NCBI GenBank assembly: GCA_034766995.1
Contig: CM068315.1
Coordinates: 13,510,510 to 13,574,509, forward strand
Direction of reading: 5' to 3'
DNA: 64,000 nucleotides
From: Acanthacorydalis orientalis
Taxonomy: Eukaryota > Arthropoda > Insecta > Megaloptera > Corydalidae
Part shown: piece after piece, positions 22,981 through 35,143 of the stretch
How the letters are laid out: each line of letters begins with the position of its first letter
How positions within the stretch are numbered: position 1 is the stretch's first letter
Notes under the pieces: generated by a model
Told to the model about the DNA's origin: nothing
The model's database searches: none
What the model saw: only the letters and a program-made list of their open reading frames with translations
Position numbers and translations under genes: made by a program

Positions 22981-23301
22981 GGACCAGCTGTCGAGACGGA
23001 AAAATGCGGTGGCCTGAAGATGATTTCGGGAGACGACGCACAGCTCGGCACGGAGACGAGTAACAACAGCGACGCCTCCGGAAACGACGAGAAGGATATG
23101 TCGGCCGTCGATTGGGAATGCATTTACGGCGGCGGCGACAGCATCAACAGTGACGAGCCTGCGGACAGACCTGAGGTCAGGGCCGAAGTAGGTTTTGGGT
23201 GTCGTTGCGGTTGTGTGGTCCATTTGGGTAAATCGAAACCACGTCGTCTCGTAGCAACGTCGGCGCAGAGCTGTCCGGGGAGGACATTCTGGTTAATAAA
23301 A
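22981..23301 (+). CDS. TSP1/CUB transmembrane protein, exon with TSP1 end and start of CUB-like domain
   Basis: A phase-0 exon of 107 codons. It opens with GPAVETEKCGG, completing the TSP1 repeat begun at 10567. A Ser/Asp/Asn-rich linker follows (TETSNNSDASGNDEKD), then WECIYGG. The last third, GFGCRCGCVVHLGKSKPRRL then TSAQSCPGRTFWLI, starts the CUB-like domain that continues in the next exon. The exon ends at a perfect donor AAA|GTAAGT in phase 0. Several CG dinucleotides and third-position GC separate it from the surrounding intron. An earlier GT (at about 23189) could be an alternative donor, but it would remove the cysteine-rich start of the CUB domain. Confidence 0.88.
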
Positions 23302-23640
23302 GTAAGTGAGATAATGTTTGAACAACTCACAAAGTTTTCTTTTCGAATTATACACAGATGACAGATTGTTTTTATAAAATTGTGAACGAGATATGGACTT
23401 ATTATTGAATTTGAAATAATATGAAAAAATATATTTTATTTTCTTTCAAAAAATGTTATTTTAATTCAAGCCGATTGAAATTTTGTAATCTAAAATCATA
23501 ATTGAATATAAGACTAGTTAAATGGAAATTTCTTATAAATAAATTTTAAATTTATCTCCTACTTTCATCCAGTTAGAGCAAAAATGATTATTTTCTATAA
23601 GCCATAAAGATATTGGACCATTATACTTTTGATTCTAAAA

Positions 23641-24208
23641 TATAAGGAAGGTAGGAGAATAATTACAGTTTTTGTTGTCTAAATTCTAACCTTGATTTTT
23701 TTTCAATGAAAATGTCATTTTATCGTGTTCATGTTAATATCATTGTAAAGTCCATTTTTCAGTCTGTATTTTGGTGATATTGACTTTGGTTTTATTGTTC
23801 ATTTTGATTCAAATTGGGCTATTGAATTAAAAATGAAAAAGAAGCAAATAAGACGATTGTTTATATAAATTCGAAACGGGCGGTAAAGCATAAGAAACTG
23901 CTCGTAAACTAAACGGTGCTTTTAGTGTGGATACTGTTAAAGAACGTACGGTTTAATGGTAGTTTGAAAAAATTTGTGCTGAGGATGAGAGCCTTGAAGA
24001 TGAACAAGGTCGGGGACGTTCTTCTTCAGTTGATAACAACCAACTGGAGGCGTTAGTTGAATCAGAATCTCGCACAACAATTCGAGATCTTGCACTAAAA
24101 TTAGGCGTTAGTGACCCAACTATTCTGAACTACTTAGAACTACTTAAATTGAAAATATGTATATGAATTTGAAGGTCATTAACTACAATTATTTTTCTAC
24201 CAACCTAA
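23641..24208 (+). mobile_element. Non-autonomous mariner, HTH-only family, copy B
   Basis: Starts around AAGGAAGGTAGGAGAATAAT and ends TTATTTTTCTACCAACCTAA followed by TA. Internal blocks match the transposase N-terminal half (KFETGGKA, KERTV, AEDESLEDEQGRGRSSSVDN, TTIRDLALKLGVSDPT), followed directly by TATATGAATTTGAAGGTCAT and the 3' end. The catalytic half is missing. Confidence 0.85.
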
Positions 24209-24448
24209 TATTCAATTTCTGCTTATAATTCAGTTTCATCTTGTAATTCTTTCAAATGTTACCATTGCTAAAAAGGTTTCATTATGATTAACTACCAATT
24301 TAATATCTTATGTAACAAGAAAAATGTATACTTATTATCATATTAATTAATTGATCTTTAAAGAAATCAAAATGTTCAATTTATAACACATTTTACTGCA
24401 TAAATTTACGTATTTGTTCGTTATTTAATTGAAAGAGAAATATATTTT

Positions 24449-24918
24449 TCATATCAACATCATTTTAAAGTGCTTTTTTCGGTCTATATTTTGGTGATAT
24501 CAACTTTGGTTTTGTTATTAATTTTGGTTCAAATTGGGCTATTGAATTAGAAATAGGAAAGAAACAAGAAGTAAGAGTTTAAAACGGGTGGTAAAGCAAT
24601 AGAAACTGCACACAAATTAAACGATGCTTTTGATTTGGGTACTGATATAGAACGTGCAGTGAACGGAGGTTCTAAAAATGTTGTACTGGGGACAAGAGCC
24701 TTGAAGATGTAGAAGGTCGCGGGCGTCCTTCTTCGTTCATAACGACTAACTGAAGGCGTCAGTTGAATCAGAACCAGGCTCGACAATTCGAAAGCTTGCA
24801 CAAAAGTTAGACATCCTACAATTCTGGACCACTTAAAACAGCTAGAAAATTCAAAAAAGCCGTAAATGTATATGAACTTGAAGGTCATAAACCACAATTA
24901 TTTTTCTAAGTACCAATA
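24449..24918 (+). mobile_element. Non-autonomous mariner, HTH-only family, copy C (5'-truncated)
   Basis: The copy begins within the 5' non-coding part (ATATCAACATCATTTTAAAG) and lacks the 5' terminus. It shares the junction TGTATATGAACTTGAAGGTC before ACCACAATTATTTTTC and the decayed 3' end. It lies 240 bp after copy B in the same orientation. Confidence 0.8.
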
Positions 24919-24924
24919 CAATAG

Positions 24925-25075
24925 ATTTGTCTACATGTTAACATTTATAGGATGACGGCATTGACATCGAAATGCAAATTAGTAACAATCAAATATGATC
25001 AATAATCAATTGTTGAATATTTTTGGTCTCCTTTTTTATGATCTGTGGGGAGAATGGAAAACTCATTTGTAAAAA
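24925..25075. repeat. Palindromic dispersed repeat, right-half fragment
   Basis: Blocks GACGGCATTGACATCGAAAT, CAAATATGATCAATAATCAA and GAATGGAAAACTCATTTGTA match the right arm of the family. Confidence 0.55.
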
Positions 25076-25089
25076 TGTCTTGCATAATA

Positions 25090-25390
25090 TCTGAATCGTC
25101 TTTTCAAAAAATTGTATTTTCAATGAATCATTTTTAAAGAATCGTATTTTTAACTAATTGTAATTTCAAAGAATTAAAATACAGAACAGTTATATTGTTA
25201 AAGCATCTTAGTCTCAAAGAATTATATTTATAAAGAATCTTAATTAATGGAATTGTATTTTCACAGTATTACATTTTAAAAAATTTATATTCCTAATAAT
25301 CGGATTTTAAAAGAATTATGATTCATAACAATAATATTTTCAAAGAATCCTATAGTTCAAAAAATATTTTCAAATATTTATCTGTAACCG
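25090..25390. repeat. Degenerate short-period repeat (about 16-20 bp)
   Basis: Words such as TTTTCAAAGAAT, AATTGTATTTTCA and AAAGAATC..ATTT return every 16-20 bp across about 300 bp. The period is irregular, so this is an old minisatellite or slippage product. Confidence 0.5.
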
Positions 25391-25399
25391 GACTTAGCT

Positions 25400-26380
25400 T
25401 TTTTTCTATTATTGCCAGTATACATGTTTAATTACTTCTCCTCGATATCCAAACACATTTAAATAAATAAATATTGGTTAATAAAGAGATGCTTATTACA
25501 TTTCTAAATTTAAGACTCAAATATTTCAAGTGCTGAACTACTTTCTACACATTGTCGCTCTGAATCTGTCTGATTTTTATCAATCAAAAATTATAACTGT
25601 TACATTTTCAAAATGACAAAAAATAATTCAGCAGATTTTATTTAATAATTTTATATTTTAATGATAACCAATCTTGATTGTAGTGGAATGTAAGCGGGGA
25701 AAAATGCTTTATATAATATAGTAACGAATAATTTTTAACTCGTGTCAATGACTCGGTTTAACGTCGTCGTCCTTGTACGGCTTCCAGCTTTAAATGTCGG
25801 GGCTCTTTTGTAAGATTTCTTTCATGGATCAGCTTACGAAAGATATCACAAATTTTAGTATAAGGAAAATTTAATTTGCTTCAAGTAGTTAATTATTCAG
25901 TACACAATCGTATCAACAATCACTCGGAACGAATTAAAAGTCACGAGATCCTAACTACATTATTAGTCACAGCAACAGTAACATATACGGTTGTTTCCTT
26001 TTTACATTAATTTTAAGAGACATATTTTTTTAAAATACTTTTCAAAATGAAACAAGTTGAAATGAAAAACAAATTATAAATTTAACAGATTTTTTTTAAT
26101 AAATACTGATTTATTTTTTTTTACAAAATGCGGTTTATTTATGTGGTAGTTATAATAAGGTTATCTGTATTTTAGCCAAAAAAAGAAAATGCATTCATTA
26201 CTCATCTAATGGTTGTATATTAATATGGTTACTACATCATATTTAAATTTACATACACATAAATATTAAGATTGATTTCATAAATAAAGATTATTATTGA
26301 TGTAAAAAATATATTCTGTATCTACTCTTACATATTATTATATTACTGAACAACGTATTTTAATAATAGTATTAGTACAA
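25400..26380. other. Intronic stretch with one GC-richer patch
   Basis: Mostly AT-rich without features. The patch 25735-25850 (GGTTTAACGTCGTCGTCCTT, GTACGGCTTCCAGC) is much less AT-rich but has no open frame flanked by splice sites. It could be a conserved intronic regulatory element. Confidence 0.4.
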
Positions 26381-26384
26381 TACA

Positions 26385-26670
26385 GTTATAGCAATGTAGC
26401 TTAAATTTACTTTCATAAATTAATTATTTTTTTAAGTAACAAACTAAAAAAATCATTTTCGGGTCAAAAATTTTGAAGAAAAAATTATTGATTATTTTCG
26501 ATTCATACCTATGTGCTTTTTGATGGCGATTTCAACATTTCCAGAGTGCTGAGACGGAGAAAATTTTTTTTTTCTATAACTTATTGTTCTGAAGAGAATA
26601 GAAACATAACAAAGTAGAAAAAAAGTTTCTCTGTACTGTGCCTCTCTAAATATGATAGAATTACCACATG
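26385..26670. repeat. Palindromic dispersed repeat, left part
   Basis: AATTTACTTTCATAAATTAA (about 26407), then GGGTCAAAAATTTTGAAG and TTTTTGATGGCGATTTCAAC, then the centre TATAACTTATTGTTCTGAAG. The right half is cut off by copy D of the HTH-only mariner. Confidence 0.6.
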
Positions 26671-27148
26671 CAGTAAACTGCATTTTTCAGTTTGTATTTT
26701 GGTGACATCGACTTTGGTTTTGTAATTAATTTTGCTTCGAATTGGGCGATTGAATTAGAAATGGAAAAGAAGCAAATGCGAGCAATTTTTTTGTATGAGT
26801 TCAAAACGGGTGGTAAATCAACAGAAACTACATGCAAAACTAAACGATGTTTATGGTTTGAGTACTAAAAAGGAACATACAGTGCAACGGTGGTTCCAAA
26901 AATGTTGTACTGGGGATAAAAGCTTTGAAGATGAAGAAGGTCGCGAGCATTCTTCTTTAGTTCATAACGACCAACTGGTGGCGTTAGTTTAATCAGAATC
27001 ACGCACAACAATTCGAGAGTTTACATAAAAGTTAGACGTTAGTCATCCAACATTTTTGGACCACTTAAAACAGTTAGAAAAATAAAAACAGCTTGATAAA
27101 AGGGTGCAGCACCGTACATAAACTGCAATTATTTTTCTACCAACCTAA
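26671..27148 (+). mobile_element. Non-autonomous mariner, HTH-only family, copy D
   Basis: It lacks the 5' terminus and ends TTATTTTTCTACCAACCTAA. An open run of 65 codons (26795-26992) keeps KEHTVQRWFQKCCTGDKSFE and a DNDQL-like VHNDQL. Unlike copies A, B, C, E and F, its coding part reaches a LDKRVQ-like stretch (CTTGATAAAAGGGTGCAGCA) before the 3' end. It therefore carries a different internal deletion junction. Confidence 0.8.
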
Positions 27149-27154
27149 AAATTC

Positions 27155-27312
27155 TGACAATCTGGATAAATTTACTTTCATAAATGAATTATTGTTTTAT
27201 CTTAGAAATCACACGAGCTCTTTTTTCGAGAAAGAAATTTTATAAATTGTGATATGAAAAAGAACTAATTTGTGAAAATATCTAGACTAACATTTGATTT
27301 TCTCTGAGCCTG

Positions 27313-27356
<44 letters not shown>

Positions 27357-27360
27357 ATTT
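27155..27360. repeat. Palindromic repeat fragment and (AT)n array
   Basis: AAATTTACTTTCATAAATGA (about 27171) starts another arm. An AT array follows at 27318-27353. Confidence 0.6.
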
Positions 27361-27659
27361 AAATCAAGTATTTAGAAATATATAATACAATTCAAAAGAA
27401 AAAAATATTTCAATTCACTACTAATATGAATTTTCTATTATTCTTTGAAGCCATCAAGTTTCAATCAGTACCTTTTTGTATCATTTCAATATTTCATATT
27501 TTCAATATTAATACAGTTATTAATAAAGACATGAACGAAACATTCTGCCCTTAAATAATAACCATAAGAGATTACACTTAAAACATGTATTTTTTAGTAA
27601 TATTAAAGCATCGTTTGATCCCGTTAAAACATATATACATAAAACAGTTTCTCTTTCAG

Positions 27660-27915
27660 GCTGATTTCAATTACGTTGTTCGATTCAAAGTGGACCATTT
27701 TCGGTTGCCGTGTAACTTACAATGGCTGAAAATACGTGACGGAAATTTTCCATCTGACACTTTAATACAAGAGCTTGTCGGTGCACCGGGTGCGGATCCA
27801 CCACCAGCGATCGTGTCCAGTGGACCTCATCTTCTACTAGAGTTCTTTTCTGACGAATTGCTCACGGCTGAAGGATTGTGCAACGGTGGATTTCTAGCAC
27901 ACGCTCAACAAATAC
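27660..27915 (+). CDS. TSP1/CUB transmembrane protein, exon with the main part of the CUB-like domain
   Basis: The acceptor GTTTCTCTTTCAG ends at 27659; the exon starts in phase 0 and ends at ATAC|GTGAGT in phase 1. It encodes [28 protein letters not shown], a linker rich in Pro and Gly, then [14 protein letters not shown] and [12 protein letters not shown]. The order beta-strand, 'lkIrDG', '[10 protein letters not shown].Sd' and 'GFlA.a' is the typical CUB fold signature. With the cysteines of the previous exon (CRCGC, SCPG) it makes one extracellular CUB-like domain just before the membrane-spanning exon. CUB domains usually bind proteins or carbohydrates outside the cell; the ligand here is unknown. 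Confidence 0.88.
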
Positions 27916-27966
27916 GTGAGTCGTGACATTTGTTTAATATCGAAGTTTCCGTTTCTATTTTCTCAA

Positions 27967-27982
27967 TAATATATATATATAT

Positions 27983-28049
<67 letters not shown>

Positions 28050-28067
28050 TGTATGTATGTATGTATG

Positions 28068-28135
<68 letters not shown>
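27967..28135. repeat. (AT)n-(ATGT)n-(AT)n compound microsatellite
   Basis: AT runs flank about 13 units of ATGT (28021-28072). It lies about 50 bp inside the intron. All open frames here are repeat artefacts. Confidence 0.97.
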
Positions 28136-28137
<2 letters not shown>

Positions 28138-28139
28138 CA

Positions 28140-29280
28140 CACATTTACAATATTTTGCTTTGAGTACACACGACGAATTTGCTAGTTAAAACATTAACAA
28201 TATAAAGTAAATGTTTGCTTTGAAAATAACGATCACATCTTTCAGTGAAAGTAAATTTTAGATAATGTTAACTCTGCACTTCAATTATTTTTCAATCTGA
28301 ATAACAGTCGTTTGAATATTTTATTAAATTTTGAATGAATTTACTTAACATCGTTAAATATTTTCTTTTATTAAGAAAGAAATTTAAAATAAAATTCTTG
28401 ACTATAAGAATATTCTTAAGAACTGGCTTTATGTAATTCTGACGTATATTCTTTCATATTTTGTCTAATCATGTACACATTCATGACTTTTTTATATATA
28501 GAAGATTTGTTTCTTATATAAATTCATATATAGTCATTAAACTCTTTTCAATTTTACAGGGAAAGAAATTTAATAACAGTTTTCATCTTTCATTAAGAAA
28601 GTTAGTTGTGAAAAAACAGTTAATGAGCTTTGATCTTTATAGCGTTTTAAAATAATTTTTAAACAAAGTAATCATACTTTTTTCTATTAACGTTTTGTAC
28701 ATAGAAGTTTTCGTAGTGTAAAATATTTAATTAAAAAATATTTTCTAAACAGTCGTTTATGTAGCAATTTCTGTTGAAGCTTAGATTTTTTTATTAATTA
28801 GAACATAAAATGCCTTGTATGGTACAGCTATTCTATATATAAATTAATTATTTATATACTGAATATAATGACTGGTTTTTATGTTAATTGTTTTCAAAAA
28901 ACAAATATTAAATATATAAAGATTGCCACTCTGATTACCATCATTGAGCTCATGAATTAAAGTTTTCTGATCATTTCTGCATTCTCTTCTTTTATTCATA
29001 AGCTTTAGTATTTGATTTCATAGTATATGCCTCGAATTTCATGTGACTGTAGAAGTAGTTTAAAAATAAAATATCTGGTGATGTTGATTACATGATTAGA
29101 TCACCACGACCACTTCAATGATATAGAAAGTATTGTTGTTATAGAAGTACAGTTACTTCCATATCTTTTTCTTCTTACTTGTTAGTAGACAGTCTATAGT
29201 AGTAGTTTATCTTTGACAGCAATCTAAATAAGACGTGTTTGTTTATTTTATTGAAAGAGGTAAATTGAAACATCGTGTGG
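28140..29280. other. Intronic AT-rich stretch, nothing recognised
   Basis: I see no coding signal, transposase or clear repeat copy here. Confidence 0.5.
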
Positions 29281-29289
29281 TTATTGAGT

Positions 29290-30362
29290 TTTGTTTTGGA
29301 TAGTATGAATACTACACAACTATTTGAAAAGATGCGTAGCGTGTACGGTGATTCCTCCCCAGCATATGTCATAGTAGTAAAACGGGGTTCTCGCCTTAGA
29401 AGTGGCAGAACATCCATCAAAGATGACCCCTACAGTGGTAGGTCTTCAACTTCAGTTACTGCAGAAAATATTGATAAAGTGCACGATATAGGGTTGAGTG
29501 ACCGGCGAGTGAATGTGCACGAAATAGTAAGGTTTTGGGCATATCAACTGGCAGCGTACATTCATTTTAACTGAAAATTTGGGCATATCAACAATGTCGG
29601 TGAGATGGTTGCCGCGAATGCTGACTGTGGACTAAAAACGAACACGGTACCAAATTTTAAATGATTGCTTAGCCGTGATCCAGCAAAATAAAAATGATTT
29701 TTTATGTCGGTTTGTGACCACTTATAAGACCTGGATTCATCATCACATACTAGAGTCAAAAGAGAAATCAAAACCGTGCACTAAGAGGGGATACAGACCA
29801 CCAAAGAAGTTATAAGCTGATAAATCGACAGCCAAAGACGTGGCTTCAGTTTTTTGAGATGCGCAGGAAATTTTGTTGATAGATTATTTGAAAAAGGGAA
29901 ATACAATCAACGTCGCTTATAACTGTACCCTTTTGAACAAGTTATGAGTCACTATTGATGAAAAACGACTCAGAACACAACGCAAAAAATCCTGTTCCAT
30001 CACGACAAAGCTTCGGCTCATTCATCGATACAAAAAACCTCCAAAATCCAATTATTTGGCTTCGAATTGGTTCCTAATGCCCCATATATACTAAACCTGA
30101 CCCCTTCTAACTTTCATTTCTTTATATAACTGAAAACATTCCTAGTTGGGAATAGATTTAATGTATATGAGATGGCCCTAGTCGAAGTAGGCGCTTATTT
30201 TAAAGAGCTTGAAGAATCATACTTTAACACAGGCATAATGGCATTCGAGCAACGTTGAATGAAATGTATAAAGAAGATTATGTTGAAAAATAAAAATAAT
30301 TTTACTGCCTTAACTACTATCTTTATATTCACTTCTAAGAATATTTTGAAACCTCCTCATAC
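29290..30362 (+). mobile_element. Decayed mariner transposon (HTH plus catalytic remnants)
   Basis: The N-terminal half is open for 99 codons from 29275 and reads FEKMRSVYGD, then SIKDDPYSGRSSTSVTAENI and KVHDIGLSDRRVNVHEI, a classic mariner second helix-turn-helix region. Further on, with frameshifts, come TWIHHHILESKEKSK, ASVF then AQEILLIDYLKKGNTINVAY (the WDxxGiLLiDYL strand), a broken HHDKA-type strand (HHDKASAHSS-like, 30000) and LGIDLMYM (from GxxFxxNEE). The 3' end near 30348 (TTTTGAAACCTCCTCA) resembles a terminal repeat; the 5' end was not found. It contains many stops and is inactive. Confidence 0.8.
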
Positions 30363-30989
30363 AATATAGACCAGTAAAAATATGCCTTCTCATACTACAT
30401 GAAACTCCACTAACCGAATTACAAGAAGCGGCCTGGTTATGAGGCCATGAAAATTGCTCCATATTTAGACAACAATTAATGATACATGAAATGTAAACTA
30501 TTTTTAGACATGTGAATTTCTAAATGAGCCTTTGTGTTACAAAGTCGCACTCTGGAAGAAGCCTAAGTATCTTTCGATTACAAAAAAAATAATTAAGTAT
30601 AAATTTCAAAAGTATAAAAGTCTAAAAGTTTAGATGAATAATTTTCAACTATATTAGTACAATTATCAATAATAAAATAAGAATTAAAATAAATGACTAA
30701 TTCAATTGGAATTTGTGCTTAATTTCACATTTTACAGTAATGTAGTTGAAATGTAAGTTCTTGCTCAGTGATTATAATTGTTGTTTTGAATTTATATAGT
30801 TTGACAACTACTTTCGAACTGCGGTTCGAATTTAATTAAGTCAACATATTAGATTGACGTTTACACAATATTGTTATAAACTGGACTAGAATTGGGTAAT
30901 ATATTACTTATTAGTGTAGACAAACCACCATTAAACAAAATAATATAGTGATAGTATCTATAAAAATATATGTGTGTGTATATATATAT
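30363..30989. other. Intronic AT-rich stretch
   Basis: No feature is recognised apart from a short TGTGTGTATA tract just before the MITE. Confidence 0.5.
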
Positions 30990-31178
30990 AGGGTGATTAA
31001 ATTTAGGCTTCTACACAGAAGTACTAAAAGGAGGCGCAAGGGTTAAGAAAAGTTTTATTCAGTACTTTAGTTCAATTTAATACTGAAATAAAATTAAAAT
31101 AAAATACAAAATGAGGGATTATATTTTTCTTTTTAATTTTTTAATATTTTTGTGTGGAAGCCTAAGTTGAAGCACATT
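30990..31178. mobile_element. MITE, GGGTGATTCAATTT family, copy 2
   Basis: Starts GGGTGATTAAATTTAGGCTT and ends GGAAGCCTAAGTTGAAGCAC, as inverted repeats, between two TA-rich tracts. The shared internal block GGCGCAAGGGTTAAGAAAAG confirms the family. A short (AT)n array follows at 31195-31222. Confidence 0.82.
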
Positions 31179-31189
31179 ATATATCTTCA

Positions 31190-31222
<33 letters not shown>

Positions 31223-31259
31223 TACGAGACATATATGCATATTTTAATAAAATGAAAAA

Positions 31260-31560
31260 AAGTATCGGCACATTTCAAGTGGCTTAAATCAATCTGAGAA
31301 CTTTTCCTCCCTAACGGTTTGCTGTCGAGGCGCTCAGGTCTTTACACTTTAAAACCTAATCATCCAGAATCGAGCGATATTTTACATTGGCGATAATTTA
31401 GTGTGTTAGTGAAGTCGTTTAGCCGTTTGCCGGGCTGCAATTTTCATGCTTTCCAATTATTGGTTTTGGCAGGAACGCAGTGAGAGCAGTGCTTTGATAA
31501 TATTTCTCAGCGTTCGACTTTTCTCGTAAATTGCGTTGTCACTGTATTCGACCTCGTTAC
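31260..31560. other. GC-richer intronic island, possible regulatory element
   Basis: About 300 bp with clearly higher GC (GCTGTCGAGGCGCTCAGG, GCCGTTTGCCGGGCTGC, GCAGGAACGCAGTGAGAGCA) stand inside AT-rich intron. All frames have stops and there is no splice-flanked exon. It may be a conserved non-coding enhancer or a non-coding exon. No function can be assigned. Confidence 0.35.
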
Positions 31561-34500
31561 ATATATTATCAACTATAAACATGAATTAGAAATATATACA
31601 GTTTAATTGTTGGAGTCTTATTGAATTGTTGTAATATACTTTTTCTAAGATTTATATACTTTTGGTTCAAGGGGAGAAATTTAAAATGAGACGATTTTAC
31701 TATCATACGATATTTAATTTAAATTTTTGAATGTAACATTTTTTTACTTAAAAGCTAACACAGCTGTGCTAACTTATCTCATTTCCAAGATCAATGTTTT
31801 TTCTAGCATATTCAACATAATAAACTCCTATAAATACTTAATCATCCTTTTAAACTTGCGACATGATGTTATATTCTTATACAATTTTGTTCTATCATGA
31901 AAATAGATAAATAATTCAGCATTCTTTCAAAATTATCTATTAATTTAATTAATTTAATCTATTTTTTCTTGGGTTGTTAATTTTTTATAGAGTCAGTTAT
32001 TCACAGTATCGCATTCATTTTTCATGTTTATTTTAATACAAGTGTAATTCTTAATAATAAAAACTTACATGCCTCGTAAGTTTGTCAGCAACGTGACTGA
32101 CTTCTGTCATCAAGTGAATGTGGTGTATAAGGAAATTTTCACAATGGATAGGTTTCAAGTTTAATTAATTAAGTTTCGTTCTCAGGTATTTTTTATACTT
32201 AATTATATTATCTTGTAAAAACCAATATACAGTTTTTTTCTTTCTATTTTATTATAAATTTTGACGGGCAATATACTAGTTTTATATAATAACTGTATGT
32301 GTTTATACCTGAGAAGCCATTGATTCGTTATCATGCTGGTCTTTATTCTTTTAGGTCAATTATGTGTCTAATTTTCACTACAAGATTCAGCATGAATGCT
32401 ACCCTTAGATAGATCTTGAAGCTGATTCAAAAGAATAAATACTAATAGAACAAGTGTAACTCATTAAATTTTTTGTGGCAATTGGCTCCATGGAAAATTG
32501 AGTTTACCTTAAACTCGTCTAGTTAAGAAACTATTGACAATTATTTCAAGTAAACTTAATTAGATCAAATTATAATTACTGATTAAGAAATAGGAACAGT
32601 AATGATTTATTTAAACAAATTTAAAATAAAATACGAATAAAAAATCTACTACTTTTAACTAACTACTTTTAACTACTACTTTTTATACTAAAACTAGATT
32701 GTAATAAAAGCAAATTAAATGTATGGAGGAAATGCTCTAGATGAGAGGAATTATTAGCCAGAAAAATAGTATTTCTTCTATATTATTTTCATCCCACAAA
32801 TCATGAATATTTTTCTGGTCAAAAATGTTCAATAAATACTTATTAATTGTTTATGACAGTTGCTTATGATGATGATATAATCCTCAGAGCATTAAGTTAT
32901 TTTTTTGAGATTAGTTTGTCTTTTCCATATATCAATGTTAGTTTTAAATTTTGATAGAAGAAAGATCTTTATTAAGCCTTTGGAGCTCGGGAGGAATAAA
33001 AAGTACTTAAAATTGTTATCAAATATTTTTCGATTATTTAGATATTCTTTTATCGTAAACAAAATAAAAATTGCAAATTTACCGATTACAAGAAAAAAAT
33101 ATGTTAATTCAGATTAGCCATTAGAATTCTCACATCTATCTAATATATCGTGGAAAATAGTTGATAATATTCGGATAAACATACATCTTTTGATTGAAAA
33201 CATATAATTGGAAGCGAAAAAATTAATTACAATTGAAAATTGACAAAAATATCATTATTGTTGAGTGTGAAAGAGTTTGAAACAATCAAGCGTACACAAA
33301 ACGATTTCACATCGGTCACATCTTGTGATTGGACAGAGTCTCGAAATTTTTTATATGCTTCCTTCTAATGATGAATTTTGTAAAGAAAAATATTATTCAA
33401 CCAAATACTCAAGTTCACATTTTTTATATGGTTTCAAATAAAAAAAATGCAATTTTTCTAATTTTTAGATAACCGTAATTTTTTTAATGAAAGAAAAAGT
33501 TATAAATTTATTCTTATTTGAAATACATTAGTAATCTTTAAATATAGCATTCAAAATATAGCGTTTTGAGACCATAGTTTCTTTGGAAAACATCAATAGA
33601 TTCCTAAATCCAAGCCCGGGTTCAAAGAGTTAAATGAGACATTAGTTGTTTTGAAAGTCATTCGACCATAGTGCTCAACTATTATCTTTAAATTTAAAAA
33701 AGAATCGATTCATACAATTTCTTTTTACATAAAACTGAATCTTTTCAAGATTCCGTTTTCTTATTTAATGATAAAGTATGTATTTCATATACGTTTGGTT
33801 CATGTAATGACCCCTCTTCAACGAATCCATGCAACATAAACGATCAACAAACATTTTTCAAAGACCGACTATCCGTTCATCTACAACTCGTACATACTAT
33901 GAACTCGAACCGAATCTATTCAAGCTAGCATTCAATTGATAAAGTTCAAAATAGTTCCCATTCCTGGCTCAATCCGTGCCGAAAATTTATGAACCTTTTA
34001 TATTATATGTACACTCCATTAACACGGCAGAATATCTAGGTTAATGTCAATTTGAATGACACCGAACTGCACGAAACTCGATAAATCAACGTTATGCATT
34101 TGTCATTTAATATTACATATATTATATAATATCACACACGACCACCAATGCATGTGTATGGAAACGTAACGTTTGTCACGTTGCACTATTTATTTAAACA
34201 TGTTTCAAAATATTTTTTGTTATATATTGGATCTGTATAACATATCGCATCTATTCATCTGTATTATAATTTAATGGGACGATTAGCAAAAATCTGTTAT
34301 TTATATGAAACCGATATTTTGACAAATAATTGTGTGTTCAATTCAGCTGTACTAAAATATGAAATGAATCGTAAATTAAAAATATAAGCTTTATATGTTT
34401 TTTTATTTCAGCTCTAGAATTATAGCGTTCACTATTACTATATTATTTTACAGTTGATTTTTGATAAATAAACTACTCTATAACAGTGAAAAATTAATCA

Positions 34501-35141
34501 TATTTTTATACGAATGGGAAGAAAAAATAATAGCGTATTCATCTGAATATAAGATGAGGTTTTTTCACAGATTTTTATTAAGAAAAAAGATCATCTTTCT
34601 ATTCGAATCTTCAGAAGTTCTGGCTAATAAATATTTATTTGTGATTTCTAAAACTATTCCATCGAACATACTTCTCTTGATACAAAAAAAGCTACACATA
34701 ATAATTCGGCCGGAGAAATAACCTAATCCATGTATATATATTTACTGTTTTGAATACATTTTACTACGCACATCTAAATGGGAAAAATTCACGCAGTATA
34801 GTTTGATTAAAGAGCGTTCTCGTTCCGTTTTTTAGAACGTATGCGTCCTCCTGCAAGTCCTTCCACGTCGTGCATACAGTGCAAACTTTCAGTCGAAGAC
34901 ATAGATTAAAGAGCTGCCTTGAGCATTGACCTCTTCTTATATAAATGTGACTAAAAACAGACATAAAAACAAGAAATAAATGGAAAACTTTTTTTTGTGC
35001 TCGTATAAAAATTCAAGGCGACGAAATAGGCAGAGTTTTGTAAAGTAATTCGTTGGATGGAAATACACACACGTACGGACGCACGTGCACACATACATAT
35101 TTTATTTACATTATGAATATATATATATATATATATATATT
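31561..35141. other. Intronic stretch, largely featureless
   Basis: Contains one fragment of the palindromic repeat (32800-32900, GAATATTTTTCTGGTCAAAA then TTCAATAAATACTTATTAAT) and two less AT-rich patches: 33780-34130, and 34790-34930 (ACGTATGCGTCCTCCTGC, TTCCACGTCGTGCATACAGT). An 86-codon open frame at 34461 is AT-driven and not called as a gene. No transposase is seen. Confidence 0.45.
35117..35141. repeat. (AT)n array, left of the Tc1 insertion
   Basis: About 25 bp of alternating A and T that abut the target-site TA of the Tc1 element. Confidence 0.9.
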
Positions 35142-35143
35142 TA

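Noticed and set aside
24547..24897. 116-codon minus-strand frame
   Set aside because: Antisense to mariner copy C; no independent similarity.
28021..28072. Regular repeat resembling a CRISPR array
   Set aside because: It is a tetranucleotide (ATGT) microsatellite without spacers; the genome is eukaryotic.
34461..34721. 86-codon frame as a small gene
   Set aside because: AT-driven composition (Ile, Leu, Lys, Phe), no conserved pattern, no splice or promoter context.
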